NCBI GenBank assembly: GCA_900128565.1
Contig: LT635961.1
Location: 1-31,382, forward strand
DNA: 31,382 nt
DNA from: Stramenopiles sp. TOSAG23-6
Taxonomy: Eukaryota; Sar
Reading direction: 5' to 3'
Of the stretch, positions 18,901 to 28,800 are shown one piece after another (the stretch's first letter is position 1; every line of letters starts with the position of its first letter). The notes beneath the pieces are model-generated. The model searched no databases and was not told the origin of the DNA. It was given only the letters and a program-made list of their open reading frames with translations. A program made the position numbers and the translations under genes.

Positions 18901-21900
18901 AAATGGCTCGAACGCCATCTGAGGAAAAGATTTCTTCGCAGTTTTGAGAACATAACTTTTGTATTGCCAGAAATCTCCAGAAGTTTGCATCATATCACCA
19001 TACGCACGGTCACTCTCATGCAGCCATAATGCGATTAATTTTTCAAAATTTCCAAATTCTTTTTGATTTGACATTAGCATGCCCTTGAAAAGATGCGACA
19101 TATTCCGAATAGACCAACCAAAATGACAATTGATAGGAGTTTTGCGGAAGTTTTGAACAACTGCTTCGTGAACTTCTACAGCAGCTGTAACTATTGATTC
19201 GGATAAGGATTGGCATTCTGCATTAAAACGGCGAAGATGTGCATCTAAGAAAGTTTTAAATAATATTGTTAATGATGTGCCTGATAAAATAGGAAGGGAT
19301 AAAAGGGTAAAATGGCGTTGCATACGAACTCCCACTGATTTGGATCCCGCAAATGGATTTACGGAACCAATATATACTACATTCTCGATGTGTTTTTTCT
19401 CTAATTTTGAAGTATCATACCAGTATCCGTACTCTATATGTTGCCTCAAAAGTTCGTGTATAGATTGGGTACCGTATTGATCAGGCTGAGGCAAACTCAA
19501 ATCATCTAAGAAATAAACACAATCATGACCACCCGGAGGGGCATATCTATTTTCCCCCCCTTTTACTAGAATATGTTCTAGAGGAGACTTCAGATTATCT
19601 GTGCTGCTATAATAATTGCAATTTAATCGTATGTGCATCGTTTCATTTTTGTCTTGTTTTTTGCACATATCTTCAAGAATTGCAGACTTCCCTGTTCCTG
19701 ACGGACCGATTAATAAAAACCCTCGATTAGATGAAATCATCTTCTGTCCCCAGAAACTGATTGGGCAGGTCTCAGGAACCGGTACCACAACTTCTGAAAT
19801 ATCTGTAGTAACAGAATCAAAAGGCACACTAAAAAATTGAGGTGACCTATTCCATAGTTCAAAAACATTACTACCAGGATTAAGCCAGTAGTCAAATACA
19901 GTTTCACGCGCCGGAAATTTTACACGATCAAAATCTGGATATTTCTTCCAGAATTCACTGAACTTTTTGTCCCAATTGTTACCTCTTTGGTATCCGGAAT
20001 ATCCACCAAATGACCAAACCATGCAATAAATAAATGTTTTTTCAACACTGTTTGTAACTGCTGAGACGTCGCCCACCAGCATATCAGGTTTTATCATACT
20101 CGAGAACATTGCCAGAAATGTGTTAGCCGAACCAACAGCAGAAAATGGTAATAATGTTTTAGAGCTCTCTAAATATTGTACTGTTGGTTCCACGTAAATG
20201 CTAACTAGATTTGCGAGTGCGTCTTTTGCTTCCTGTTCCACATTCTGATGTTGTACCCATGAGGCGAATATACTTCTCCATTGAGCTCCTTCTTCAAGCG
20301 ATATCCATATTATCGTCGATCTTCCTACTGTTGAAGGGGATGTATTTTCGAGACTATTGACTTCAAATATCACTCTCATGTAAAACTTTAGATGTATTCT
20401 TTCATTGCTTTGAAGAATAAGTGTCTTGCTATTATCCATTAGAGCATTCAACGATTCAGCCCACCCTGCATCTATTTCACCATCTACAATTAACCATTTT
20501 GGTTCTTCGTCGCGAATACCTGCCAAATGCCTCAAAGCTTTTGGAAGCAGTCCTTCTCCCCACTCATGAGATTCATTATCTATAGAACCCAGTAATTCTG
20601 AAACAGTCACGGCCTTCGGGTTTATAACTTGTACATTAAGCTCCTTTAGCTTTCGAGCACGTGCGAGAGATTTCCAACATTCTGTTTTACCACAACCGAC
20701 ACCACCCATCAGCAATACTGTATGCGAGGAATCAAGTGCGTCGCTCAAGTCAGAGCAACGCCCTAAAAGATATTCCTCGGGCCATAGATCACGTTCCATT
20801 GCAGCATTCGCTATGGCGTTTTCCAAATCAAGATCTTTTGATTCCTCGGGTTCTTCTCCTGGGAATATGTCTGAAAGAATTCTATCAAAAATGTCCAAGT
20901 CATGAGTTTTTAATGTTGGGATGCAAATACTTTTGATGGACTTCATAACTACAGAGTTTTCTGACATATTTTCATTGTTCCGTCGCACTGATGATGCAAG
21001 CATTAAAATATTTGATGCTACTCGAAGCCCCCAGGCATAATGTCTTTCCTGGGCCAATAAATCCTTCATCATTTGCATGACAATATCAAGTTTTCCTGCT
21101 AAATCTTTTGCAGACTGAAACCCAGAAGACATCAATAAGTTCTCATAAATAATTTGACTATCTGGCTTGTAAAGAGTTATAGGGCGTAATAATATACGGA
21201 GATTATCTGGTAATTCGACACGACCACGATAAGATGGATTCACATTTAAAAATATCGCAGACGTTGACTGTAGTCGTATTTGACTCCCTTCTATATTAAC
21301 AGTCTTTTGGTCGCCTCTCATAGCATTGAGTAATGCCTTATATTGCAACGAACACACAGAAAGTACATTTAAGGGTAATCGATCAAATTCGTCAAAGCAA
21401 GCCCAGGTTCCACTAGCTGCGACGCCTTTAAATATTTCAGTTAGACTGAGGTAATCAAATTCAGGCGAAAAGTTAAAAATAAAGGAAGGCTTTGCCATCG
21501 CAACTGCGATATCACATGTAGTAGAAGTTTTCCCTGAACCGGAAGGACCAACTGACAAGCATCCCATTTTTGAATGCATTGACTGTGTCATTGATAAATA
21601 TACACGATTTGTCAAGTTGGTAACAACAAGGCGTGCCCCATTACCCACATATTCAAACCCATAATTAAAACTAGCGTCTAAAATACTAACAACCGCACCA
21701 CTCTCAGGCGAGTATTTGTATCTCAGCTGTTTACTCCATTGAAAACTTACTGGGGAAACAGTATTAGTCTGAACTAAATTGTGTGAAATATCTCGGTAGT
21801 GTGCCCCTTTCACTATCATCGCTTCAACTCTAAATCTATCGCAAATGCTTATCTTGTTTCGGACTATGAGAATCATATCTGATAACTGCTGGTGACATAG

Positions 21901-24900
21901 CCGCAATACACTATTTAGAGCATTCTTGTCACCACTAGACAGCCCTTTGAAAGCTTTTTCGACACTTGTTGTAAACATTAGCGCACTTACTAGTATTACT
22001 ATTTGTGCGCTATCTTTGTTACGGGTAGATTTTTTCTGATGTCCCTTTTCTCCACTAACTTTCTTTTTATCCATAAGCCACTCTGTTCGTTTCTTTTTAC
22101 CGAATCTTTTCAGAGATAGATTCAATGAGGTAGATAGTGTTGATCGAATTTTTAGCAATATTTCGTTTAAGTATGCTTCTGGTTTACCGGTCATTTTCAC
22201 TGTGGGGTCTAGGTCAAGCGTTTCTTCACCAACTAGTGAAGTGAACTGTATTACTCTGTATTGTGGACCAACTTCATTTGAAGCCGATACACCTTCTTCT
22301 TCTTTTAGTACTAATGTTTGAAGCGTAGGAAATAATTTGGGTATGTGTGTCAATAGTTTTGGTGGTTGTCCACCATTGGCAAGGACGTGCATGAGGTCTA
22401 ATTCTCCCATAAAATAAAAACGTGGAAATTGACCACGCTTACTTTCCATGAAACGACCAAGTGAGAGTTTACATTCCATTAAACTTTTTTCTATTTGTTC
22501 AAGTTTCTTCTGCACGGATTTTGAACAACAATACTGTTTGACGATCTTGGTCATATAAGCACCCTTTAAAACTTGTTTCATATCAGCATCTAATTTATTG
22601 AACACTTCTGCATCCATAGGAAGCTCATTCTGTACTTCTTCCGAACCTTGAAACAAAGGCTCTAGAAACATCCAAAGTTTTGAGGTTTTACGAATAAGCT
22701 GTATAACGGTCACCATCATTTCCATTGATTTTTTCCATTGATCAAGTTTCTTTAGGAAGAATGCAGCAAACTTTGATGCCAGAATACCTTGAATCGTCAT
22801 TTGGTCACTCTCCAAAGCATAAAAATCTTCCTCAGATATTACACAAACTTTTAATTTGTGAGACTCAACATCAATATATTCTTTGAAACCAAATTCAAGA
22901 TCGCCCCACACTTCATTCATTTTAACAAGTGCTTGTTCAATTTTCTCCTCTTTTCGGGCGCGATCTGTTACATCTTCTATCACACCAATATATCGATGTA
23001 CACCAATGTTGATTATTTGGGAAACTGGACACATTTTATCTTTATACGGAGAAGTAAATGGTTTATCAACTTTTGCACTCAGGTTATCCCAGTGTCGAGG
23101 GCGCATAGCTGGATGCGTCAATTGTTTTATTAATGGACAAGCAACAGTAAATTCAACGATTGTTTTCTCAAGAACTTCAAATGCATCACAAAACTTGATT
23201 TCATTGGGCAAAGATCGGATCTCTTTTAGCATACCCTCTGTAGAAGTTTGCATGCCTTGGCCATCAAGTTCAGTCCATAGAGCCATACCCATCAGACGAA
23301 GTCGAGTTTTCCAAGATTCTTCAAATTCCCAAAACTGAAGTTGCCATTTAAGCTCATTCTTTACAATGTTAAGCATCTCTTTGGAGTGATCCAATAGCTC
23401 TGGAAATTCAAACACTGTTGCAATACGAAGCTGTTTCTTAAATAGTTGTAATTGTTCTTTGTGTTCAGCTCTTGCATCTTCAATCAATCTTTGCGCTTTT
23501 TGAAATCCAGTTGTACTTTTCCAGTATTCGTGATGGCGATGATTGTCTAAGTATTCGGCAACTGTTGCTTCATACTCTGCTAAGTCCACCTTTATTGTGA
23601 GCGAAGCATCTTTCACCAGTGGTGCAATCCTCACTGCTGTTTTTGTAGATTGTGTCTTTGCTTCTTTCCATAATTTTTGAACTTTGTCTAATCTTTCAAC
23701 AATTTCTCTAAGCCATGGAAGTTCAAATTTTGATAAGAATGAAATCGTTGCTGCACATGTATCAACACCAATCTGAAGTTCGCCTTGTTTCCCCGTAACA
23801 TTCATTACATGTTCTTTGACATCTGTAAGAGCCGGAATATCTCCCCGTTGAACCTCGTACTTAAGACCTTCAAGTGTTGATTGCGAGAATGTCAACAGTT
23901 TACTGATAGTTTTTTTTAAGTCGTCTGTAACGAGCTGGCCATCCATTCGATTTGTATCTGTATCATGTGTACGAATAAAGTCAACTACGAATGGACTTCC
24001 TCGAAGAGCACCTGCATTACCCCTGAATGTACCATCAAATTCAACCTCAATATTATACTTGCCAGCAACACCAGCTTGAAAGATGACTATGTAATCACCG
24101 TCGTCATTATCTCGAATATCGTAAGCCAGAGTTACTCCATGTGGATCTTCGATGACTATATTAAAGATATCCCCTCCGCTACGTCGGTATTCGTTCTCTG
24201 TATCAACGGCTTGAATATGAAATATAGCCTGTGTCTCAGCAGCAGCACCATTAATTAATGCAGGACCAAATGCAACACAGTTGTCGCAATCCGTTACATT
24301 AAAGAAGGTAAACTTCCTGTAAGTAGTCGTAAAACTGTCTCCTCGTAGCGAAACCCGTACCTGAACTTCTTGTGCACCTAGTGCTTCGAATGAGGGTGTG
24401 GTACACACCATTGTTTCTTCATCAATATACTCTCCCTCAGCATCACTAAAATGTTTCCTTGTGGCAAATCTGACTGTAACCGGGGGACGATTAGCGAAAT
24501 CTACACCGATGATGGTCATTTTAATTCCTCCGGTGACCGGACCCATAGATGGTTCAATATTAAGAACGGCATATGGCGGTCCAACAATTGATCCAACATC
24601 TAGTGTACATATATCTCCAAACCATTTATTTGCCCATCCTCCAAATATAATAAGACGACTACCCTTTGTATCATATGCAACAGATGCATCTGATCGACCT
24701 TGTGGGGGCTCACCTGTTGTCGCAGGGTGAAACATATTGAAGTCACCAGTGTCCATCACTGAAGTATCACTAGCATACATTCCTTGAAGCAAATTTTCAG
24801 ACTTTGTGAGGTCACCACAGCTTCCACCAAATATAAATATTTTCCAATTTGGAATAGCTTCTACGGCACACGCCGACATGTTCCAACGAGGAATTCCAAT

Positions 24901-25680
24901 ATTTGAATCTACTTCGGACCAAGTATTCGAGGTGCAATCGAGTATCCAAAGGTCATTAAATTGTTCACCACAATTCCAACCCCCCATCACATATATCTTA
25001 TGATTCTTTTCTTGTGTTGTTGGAGTAGCACAATGACCAGATCGTGATTTAGGCATCTTTCCTTTGCATAGTATCTTCTTCCAGTGCATTTTTTCTAGAT
25101 TTCTAACATCGAGACAATACAGGTCACTGAGTTCTCGACGAGCAAAACCTGATCCACCAAACCCACCAAAAAAGTATATGTACTCTTCCCCAACTGGCGT
25201 TGCTGTATGCCCACTTCGAGGGGTTGGTAAATCCTTTTGTGTGTGAAGATATTTAGGGCAACTCCATAACTGAGTCACAGAGTCAAATATCCAGCAGTCG
25301 TTCAGTCGTTGTTCACCGGAAAGGTTTCCTCCAAAAAGGAAAATGCAGTTGTTACCAAAGAGAGTTGCAGAGTGTTTCCACCTAGGTTTTGGTTTTGGCA
25401 TGGGAGGACTAAGCTCTGGATCATCATTACGAAGTTTTGGTATGCCCCATTCAAATGAAGTTTGGCCAATCTTTAACGTGTACATTTGATTCGTTGGGCC
25501 TTCGGAAGTGCAGCCACCAAACATAATGGCTTGATTCCCAAGGACAGTAATGGATGCCCCCGACCTGGCTTCAGGAAAGTCTCCAAAAACTGAAGGACGT
25601 TTCCACTTTAGCAAGGATTTGGGGTCTCCTGGGTTTACTGGTGCTGACATATAGTCCACAGCACTATTGCTGCTTTCCAT
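12991..25680 (-). CDS. DHC: Axonemal outer-arm-type dynein heavy chain with N-terminal Kelch, IPT and filamin domains
   Basis: This is a 4229-residue, apparently intronless motor protein. Six Kelch repeats (about 35-355; for example RSGHTATPVGEEYIYFFGG), an IPT/TIG domain (about 370-460) and a filamin-type Ig domain (about 465-568) precede the tail. This is the layout of the Chlamydomonas outer-arm alpha heavy chain, so an outer-arm role in flagellar beating is likely. P-loops occur at AAA1 (GPSGSGKTST, about 1378), AAA2 (GGVGCGKTE, about 1658), AAA3 (GPSGTGKSA, about 1991) and AAA4 (GHGCTGKQS, about 2339). AAA1 has Walker B WACFDEFDRL and sensor NPSYRGRVELP; its P-loop departs from the usual GPAGTGKTET. 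Stalk coiled coils lie at about 2606-2715 and 2840-2915 around a microtubule-binding domain. A Lys-rich insertion sits in the linker near 1190-1215. The start is the first ATG; the stop is TAA, with minus-strand AATAAA at 12973-12978. It is divergent from the MYND-LRR gene. Confidence 0.95.
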   Translation of the reverse strand: MESSNSAVDYMSAPVNPGDPKSLLKWKRPSVFGDFPEARSGASITVLGNQAIMFGGCTSEGPTNQMYTLKIGQTSFEWGIPKLRNDDPELSPPMPKPKPRWKHSATLFGNNCIFLFGGNLSGEQRLNDCWIFDSVTQLWSCPKYLHTQKDLPTPRSGHTATPVGEEYIYFFGGFGGSGFARRELSDLYCLDVRNLEKMHWKKILCKGKMPKSRSGHCATPTTQEKNHKIYVMGGWNCGEQFNDLWILDCTSNTWSEVDSNIGIPRWNMSACAVEAIPNWKIFIFGGSCGDLTKSENLLQGMYASDTSVMDTGDFNMFHPATTGEPPQGRSDASVAYDTKGSRLIIFGGWANKWFGDICTLDVGSIVGPPYAVLNIEPSMGPVTGGIKMTIIGVDFANRPPVTVRFATRKHFSDAEGEYIDEETMVCTTPSFEALGAQEVQVRVSLRGDSFTTTYRKFTFFNVTDCDNCVAFGPALINGAAAETQAIFHIQAVDTENEYRRSGGDIFNIVIEDPHGVTLAYDIRDNDDGDYIVIFQAGVAGKYNIEVEFDGTFRGNAGALRGSPFVVDFIRTHDTDTNRMDGQLVTDDLKKTISKLLTFSQSTLEGLKYEVQRGDIPALTDVKEHVMNVTGKQGELQIGVDTCAATISFLSKFELPWLREIVERLDKVQKLWKEAKTQSTKTAVRIAPLVKDASLTIKVDLAEYEATVAEYLDNHRHHEYWKSTTGFQKAQRLIEDARAEHKEQLQLFKKQLRIATVFEFPELLDHSKEMLNIVKNELKWQLQFWEFEESWKTRLRLMGMALWTELDGQGMQTSTEGMLKEIRSLPNEIKFCDAFEVLEKTIVEFTVACPLIKQLTHPAMRPRHWDNLSAKVDKPFTSPYKDKMCPVSQIINIGVHRYIGVIEDVTDRARKEEKIEQALVKMNEVWGDLEFGFKEYIDVESHKLKVCVISEEDFYALESDQMTIQGILASKFAAFFLKKLDQWKKSMEMMVTVIQLIRKTSKLWMFLEPLFQGSEEVQNELPMDAEVFNKLDADMKQVLKGAYMTKIVKQYCCSKSVQKKLEQIEKSLMECKLSLGRFMESKRGQFPRFYFMGELDLMHVLANGGQPPKLLTHIPKLFPTLQTLVLKEEEGVSASNEVGPQYRVIQFTSLVGEETLDLDPTVKMTGKPEAYLNEILLKIRSTLSTSLNLSLKRFGKKKRTEWLMDKKKVSGEKGHQKKSTRNKDSAQIVILVSALMFTTSVEKAFKGLSSGDKNALNSVLRLCHQQLSDMILIVRNKISICDRFRVEAMIVKGAHYRDISHNLVQTNTVSPVSFQWSKQLRYKYSPESGAVVSILDASFNYGFEYVGNGARLVVTNLTNRVYLSMTQSMHSKMGCLSVGPSGSGKTSTTCDIAVAMAKPSFIFNFSPEFDYLSLTEIFKGVAASGTWACFDEFDRLPLNVLSVCSLQYKALLNAMRGDQKTVNIEGSQIRLQSTSAIFLNVNPSYRGRVELPDNLRILLRPITLYKPDSQIIYENLLMSSGFQSAKDLAGKLDIVMQMMKDLLAQERHYAWGLRVASNILMLASSVRRNNENMSENSVVMKSIKSICIPTLKTHDLDIFDRILSDIFPGEEPEESKDLDLENAIANAAMERDLWPEEYLLGRCSDLSDALDSSHTVLLMGGVGCGKTECWKSLARARKLKELNVQVINPKAVTVSELLGSIDNESHEWGEGLLPKALRHLAGIRDEEPKWLIVDGEIDAGWAESLNALMDNSKTLILQSNERIHLKFYMRVIFEVNSLENTSPSTVGRSTIIWISLEEGAQWRSIFASWVQHQNVEQEAKDALANLVSIYVEPTVQYLESSKTLLPFSAVGSANTFLAMFSSMIKPDMLVGDVSAVTNSVEKTFIYCMVWSFGGYSGYQRGNNWDKKFSEFWKKYPDFDRVKFPARETVFDYWLNPGSNVFELWNRSPQFFSVPFDSVTTDISEVVVPVPETCPISFWGQKMISSNRGFLLIGPSGTGKSAILEDMCKKQDKNETMHIRLNCNYYSSTDNLKSPLEHILVKGGENRYAPPGGHDCVYFLDDLSLPQPDQYGTQSIHELLRQHIEYGYWYDTSKLEKKHIENVVYIGSVNPFAGSKSVGVRMQRHFTLLSLPILSGTSLTILFKTFLDAHLRRFNAECQSLSESIVTAAVEVHEAVVQNFRKTPINCHFGWSIRNMSHLFKGMLMSNQKEFGNFEKLIALWLHESDRAYGDMMQTSGDFWQYKSYVLKTAKKSFPQMAFEPFFNQAQTEPLCYFHYAESLDEQVYDSVLTWESLREQLSVAVEKHNKHEPKIDLILFNDAMSHITRITRILLQRQGHVCLIGHGCTGKQSLARIACHMNNMPIHALDSENATGLKERLKEMFVLAGAPDKQQVLLLTEEYLRNDDILLIISDLISTCEIQDLYPQDEKDAIITDVMAKAKTELRVLTIDNEMSWDWFIGKVKKNVKVILCMSPTTPDFSPRAKRFPSLLLCPTIDWFRSWPVSTLQEISQMFLAAPTEEKSIDDQVEGGEEGDDKKDDEPNYIAEFGEDKVKAAKVVEEFIPLVYSSSTEMVETYFENTQRHVYIAPLDYIDMLRRLRHGLKTKSAAVETDTERLKIGIDKLRRTKNDVGEIEDNMEFLEEAAEEKKKEAEDLAVKVSEQKSLVDFASLKCSQEQEICTNVQKDAHAKREMCEGELKKGEPALVRSQIAAETIDKRDLGVCKTLKDPPKGVDDVFAAIMVLFAGVHITDGVDSSGRIRDRSWKMCIKTLLPNINVFIEKLKGYQELLHDMKIPAINMKEVRQYIENEYFDVDLISSRNIAAGILVSWVINIVAYYDVYISTAPLREALAKATENLAEANKNLNNRTVELKDMQLVLNQLNKDFESAEEEKDDAVMKLTVGRTKLKLARRLARSLFDEEDIWLQKQKEIKNYGDYLVGDVTLASAFVSFVGPFDTKHRWTLLSQTWLPFLRNSQINISLNTVVNPAYALLSDEYEDKLISETLSNDRSSIENAIIARKSKRWPLLLDPQLQAVHWIKSRYESTKNTNASTGDEQPSSNILYLRIGMKAFVQILSGALEEGQIVLLEGVKEEFPPILMNLIKQRIHERGNTNYVVLGGSEFEMHGSFRLYMATRLSNPKFSDSILGACTFVDFTVNQECLEEQLLAVVIRKQRPDIAERFANNTIQRSTSKIQLAGLQSLILQKLADAEVDVCQDQEIVDILERAKIAAKSAKQKLSIVESTATQLEEIIEKYRPVAERGANIFMLLSDLHKINPNYVFSLNSFVITFARALDKSSSGNNSGGSRSLDKKKRVAGSELESTLRYIWGVDLLRAARLPTPQNVRNVFMPNATPGMLDDDEIEEQNIVMQDKVTSFVFNDVKRSIYNHDHTTLALLFFCKVMAISRKIHPKKLEHLLHSPSNPNPSEMGQISGWLSTEAWAKVCALNEFSEYRYISSHMQADSEEWFDWYFSAEPENEVIPGGEPYENLDYFDRILLIQTLRPDRAKHMILACIESNLGPEYVKHTSFSMKKLYEKSRSCNPILFVLVPGQDPTAWVEAMSSQLDFTPSNGKFVVIALGGNNQDFMETEIRRLGKEGGWILLQNLHLVPETFLRLEEILESVTSQAHEDFRVLLSISTNESNTNTTPASVIEIGRILPESLLRECVQVCNDEPNELPHIMRSAWSVIPPERILEAEKPTEFKALSFALCSLHAILVGRKRYGSVGWSNNYRFNKRDLGTCINIMERYLDKQISIPWEELRYIFAELVYGGHMSNFWDLRITRNYLDKMFVAELFEQCDILPDFPSLDNASAEYEDYLEHITDNLPSVTNSSSFGIHENSGRNLLVDELGYICKNGMHIFGSEIIMQPHSKLIEKLQFDQNEAQTAGALSSTSDGNSNNVADNDGAPKRKPPVEEKISKSLQLLKDREKYVKEKIDVLIAKMPREFNMNDVNIAAEPVLMDDVNAPYARFAIQECLQMNIFLGKLKKSLDEIALALDNKINMTDELVEIIKTIFSKKVPYQWIQLSWKWKQSLTDWWDNVLARVDQLNVWVSEMERPVSIWLGGLFAPKKYLSAILQSAAKEQNHPIEAFTLETKVTVYSNTENINEHPDMGGSYAHDMYLIGASWEKPTSSDIESIGNSQYGGCLDDSITNTKFFRLPIMLIRPIRINPKWKRIEAGYLRNNDDIFECPVYLSNERVSEFQFIATMNTMDKHSKWIDNGTAILLTIDKAGEKEKD

Positions 25681-25871
25681 ATTGTTTTATGATGATGGCG
25701 AAATCTCCAAGGAATTAGATCTTAAAGGGATATATCATATATATAAAACTTCAACGGACGGAAGGTGTAACTGTAAAAGATGACACACTTCAAACTTTGG
25801 TCAAAAGCTACTAGCTACTATATATAAGATACTATAGGTATGCTTATGGAAGCAAAATTATTGTGAAAACA
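25681..25871. promoter_or_regulatory. Bidirectional upstream region between dynein and MYND-LRR genes
   Basis: This 191-bp divergent region has TATA-like runs at 25738-25747 (TATATATAAA) and 25819-25828 (TATATATAAG). A tandem 7-bp repeat AGCTACT x2 (25806-25819) abuts the second. A short upstream frame of eight codons (ATG 25840, TGA 25864-25866) ends six bases before the main ATG at 25872. Promoter function is inferred from position and composition only. Confidence 0.35.
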
Positions 25872-28800
25872 ATGAAGTCATCTTTGGAATGTGATCAAAT
25901 TTCTAAAGAATGTTCCCACTTTTTAGCGAGCATTCTGATACAAGAACAAATAGAAATTCCAGATAGCGACACAACATATAGTCCTCATCACACCACAGCA
26001 TTTATCAGAAAGGAGGAATATCCTTGTTTCCAGTGCGAGCAGCCTATTTTAGGTATAGTAGTTCAGTGTAAAGGTATAAGATGCCCGGCGCATTATTGTA
26101 GCAATAAGTGTCTACGTTCACATTGGCCTTTTCATCGCAACAGTTGTGGGACAAATGATGTTCCCTTACCTACCCCAATAAAAAATATGGAGACTCCAGA
26201 AGATTCTTCCTCAGAGACGTTGAGCGAAGAAATAAAGAGGCATCTTCCTTTCGTCAGAAAAAGCGAAGAAATGATAAAAGAACCAAAAATGTTGGAAGTA
26301 GCATTAACAGCTAAATATATTACTCGTTTGAAATCGAAAGTATTGCTACGAATTCAAGAAATAAGAAAGAAAAAATTAATGCTAGATAGTCCTTTACCCC
26401 CTGTTTTGCCCTTTGTGGATGAACCTATTTTTGGCAAAATACATAACTCTAGAACAGTAATTGAGCACCTTAAAGCGGATGTTCCACCAATGCAAAGCGA
26501 TACACCGGAAAGGACAAGAGCGGAAACTAACATTTTGTGGAAAGAAAAAGTAGCTGGGCCAAAGTCTGACTTTTATGCTCGTGCCAATCAAAACATAAAA
26601 GGTGGAAGAATAGTTACTTCGAACACTCCATTCCTAACACCACAAGGCGATCGTATTTTTCCCGGAGGTGACGGTCTTGGTATTGAAAAGCCGTGTAGAT
26701 GGGGTAAAAAGAAAAGAAGGAAACGCACAGAACGAGGAATTGGTCGTGTTTCTCCACGTAAAAACAATAGTAAATTTGCGTCACTACTTAAAGGTAAAAA
26801 AAAAATGCAATTTAGGTCATTTGATAATTTGAATTCACCTCAAAGTTCATCATCATCTACTTCTCTGTCAAATAGTCCAGATATAACCAGGTTACCGAAA
26901 GGGAGGAAACATGCTAAATTTAATTTTGCTACCATAACTGCAGCTACTATAGATAAAGAAGAAGCAGCAGCGACAGCAGCTATTCTTCGACCAATCACAG
27001 TGCGAACAGCGTATATAAAGAAATGTGAGGCATTGCAAGTATTGCCACAACCAGTCATGTTTGATCGTTCAAGTAGTAGTTTAGTATTAAAAAATTATGG
27101 ACTTGGGGAACGGCATATAGCGGCAGTATCAAATTCGATAGCTTTATGTACATTAAAAAACATAAATTTAGAAGGAAATAGAATTTCTGACAGCAGCGCC
27201 AAGCGATTATTTCAGCAGTTACATCTGGATACTTTAAGTTTAAATTTATCAAACAATATGCTTCAGTCACCAGTTGGGTTAGCCTCAATGTTGCGCATGT
27301 GTAAACATATTGTAACGCTTAATCTAAGTCGAAATAAATTGCACAAAGACACCATCGCAAAAATTTGTAAAAGTCTTTTCAATCATCCCTCAATCCGCGA
27401 GCTTGATCTTAGTTACAATACAGTTGGCGCTATCGGCGCTGAATATATAGGAACTCTTTTACAACGTTCCAAGTCCTTACAGGAGCTAAACCTGAGATGG
27501 TGTGGTCTAGCGGGTCTAATTGATCAAGGTGTCGTATCCCTCTTTCATGCATTAGCGACGAATAAAACACTAACTTCACTTGACCTTTCATATAATACAT
27601 TGGGCGCAGATCCAATGACTGCGGGTCTTTCACGTTGTGGGAATCAATTTTCTGTCGTTGGTGGCCCCCGTGCATGTATTGGACAATTAGCAACATCGTT
27701 GAAACGCAATACAACTCTCACTCATTTAGATATTTCGTTTAATATCTTAGACGAAGAAGACTTAAAAAATATTTCTGACGCCATTCAAGGAAACAAAAAA
27801 TTACTTGCGCTTCATATTGCAGGAAATCCAAAGATGGAACTTTCAAAAAATGGCATAGTCCTTAGCAGTAAATGTTTTGGCAAGAATAAAAAAAGGAAAA
27901 GACTATTTCCAAAACAGGGGGGATCCAAAAACGAGGGAACTTTTACTCGAATTAAAGGATATGAGCACTATAAGGGAACATACCACGAACAATGGCGAGC
28001 AGCACCACATGGCTGTTGCTGGATTTGTGATAAGTGGATTGAGCGGAAGTTTTCGTGGACTCCAGGATATAGTGGACGAAGACAAGTAAAGAGTCGACAA
28101 ATGGTAGCTCTAGAAACTGGAGATATATCAGATTTATCTTCGACTGTGTGTCCTTCATCAGCCTACAATAGTCCCATTGGTTCACGAAAGACTCCTAGAT
28201 TAACAACGAGAAAAAAAGTTCGGGGACGATACGTATCACGCAAGGAACACGAGGAGAAGGAAAAAGAATTAAAAGCGAAAAATAAGGTGGATCGTGAAGC
28301 TTTTACTGAGCATGTGAGGATTCATTTAAGTTTCAATGCTACAAATGAAAATTGGGGCAAGGGAGAGAAACTTACCGAGGAAAACTCAGAAGAAAGTGAA
28401 GATGCAGACGATATGATGACACAAAACAAGTATGTAATTTACAGATTTTGTCCACCAGGCTTGATTGGCTATATTTTTACATTGGAAACTTTAAATATTA
28501 CTGTTGCTGCTCGCGATCAGCCTCAAGCTACTTGGACTGAAAAGGAACATGCTCATTTGTCTAATGATTTTCTAGTGCCACCACATGTGCCAAATGGGTC
28601 TGTGAATATGATTCGTGTACCGCGTAGTAAAGTCCTTGTTCTTCCCGATGTAAAAGATAAGGTCAAATGGAGTATCCCTACATCTATTTTCGGTTCTTTC
28701 TTTTCTGGTTCCGCAAAGTTTACATCAGCAGCCCTCAACAAAGACATACAACAATCAAAGCTCAGTAATATCTTTCGAAGAAAACCAGATGAGTTTCAAA

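Noticed and set aside
22883-23338. 151-residue plus-strand frame inside the dynein gene
   Set aside because: The dynein protein is continuous and well conserved here, and the opposing frame has no domain or membrane pattern.
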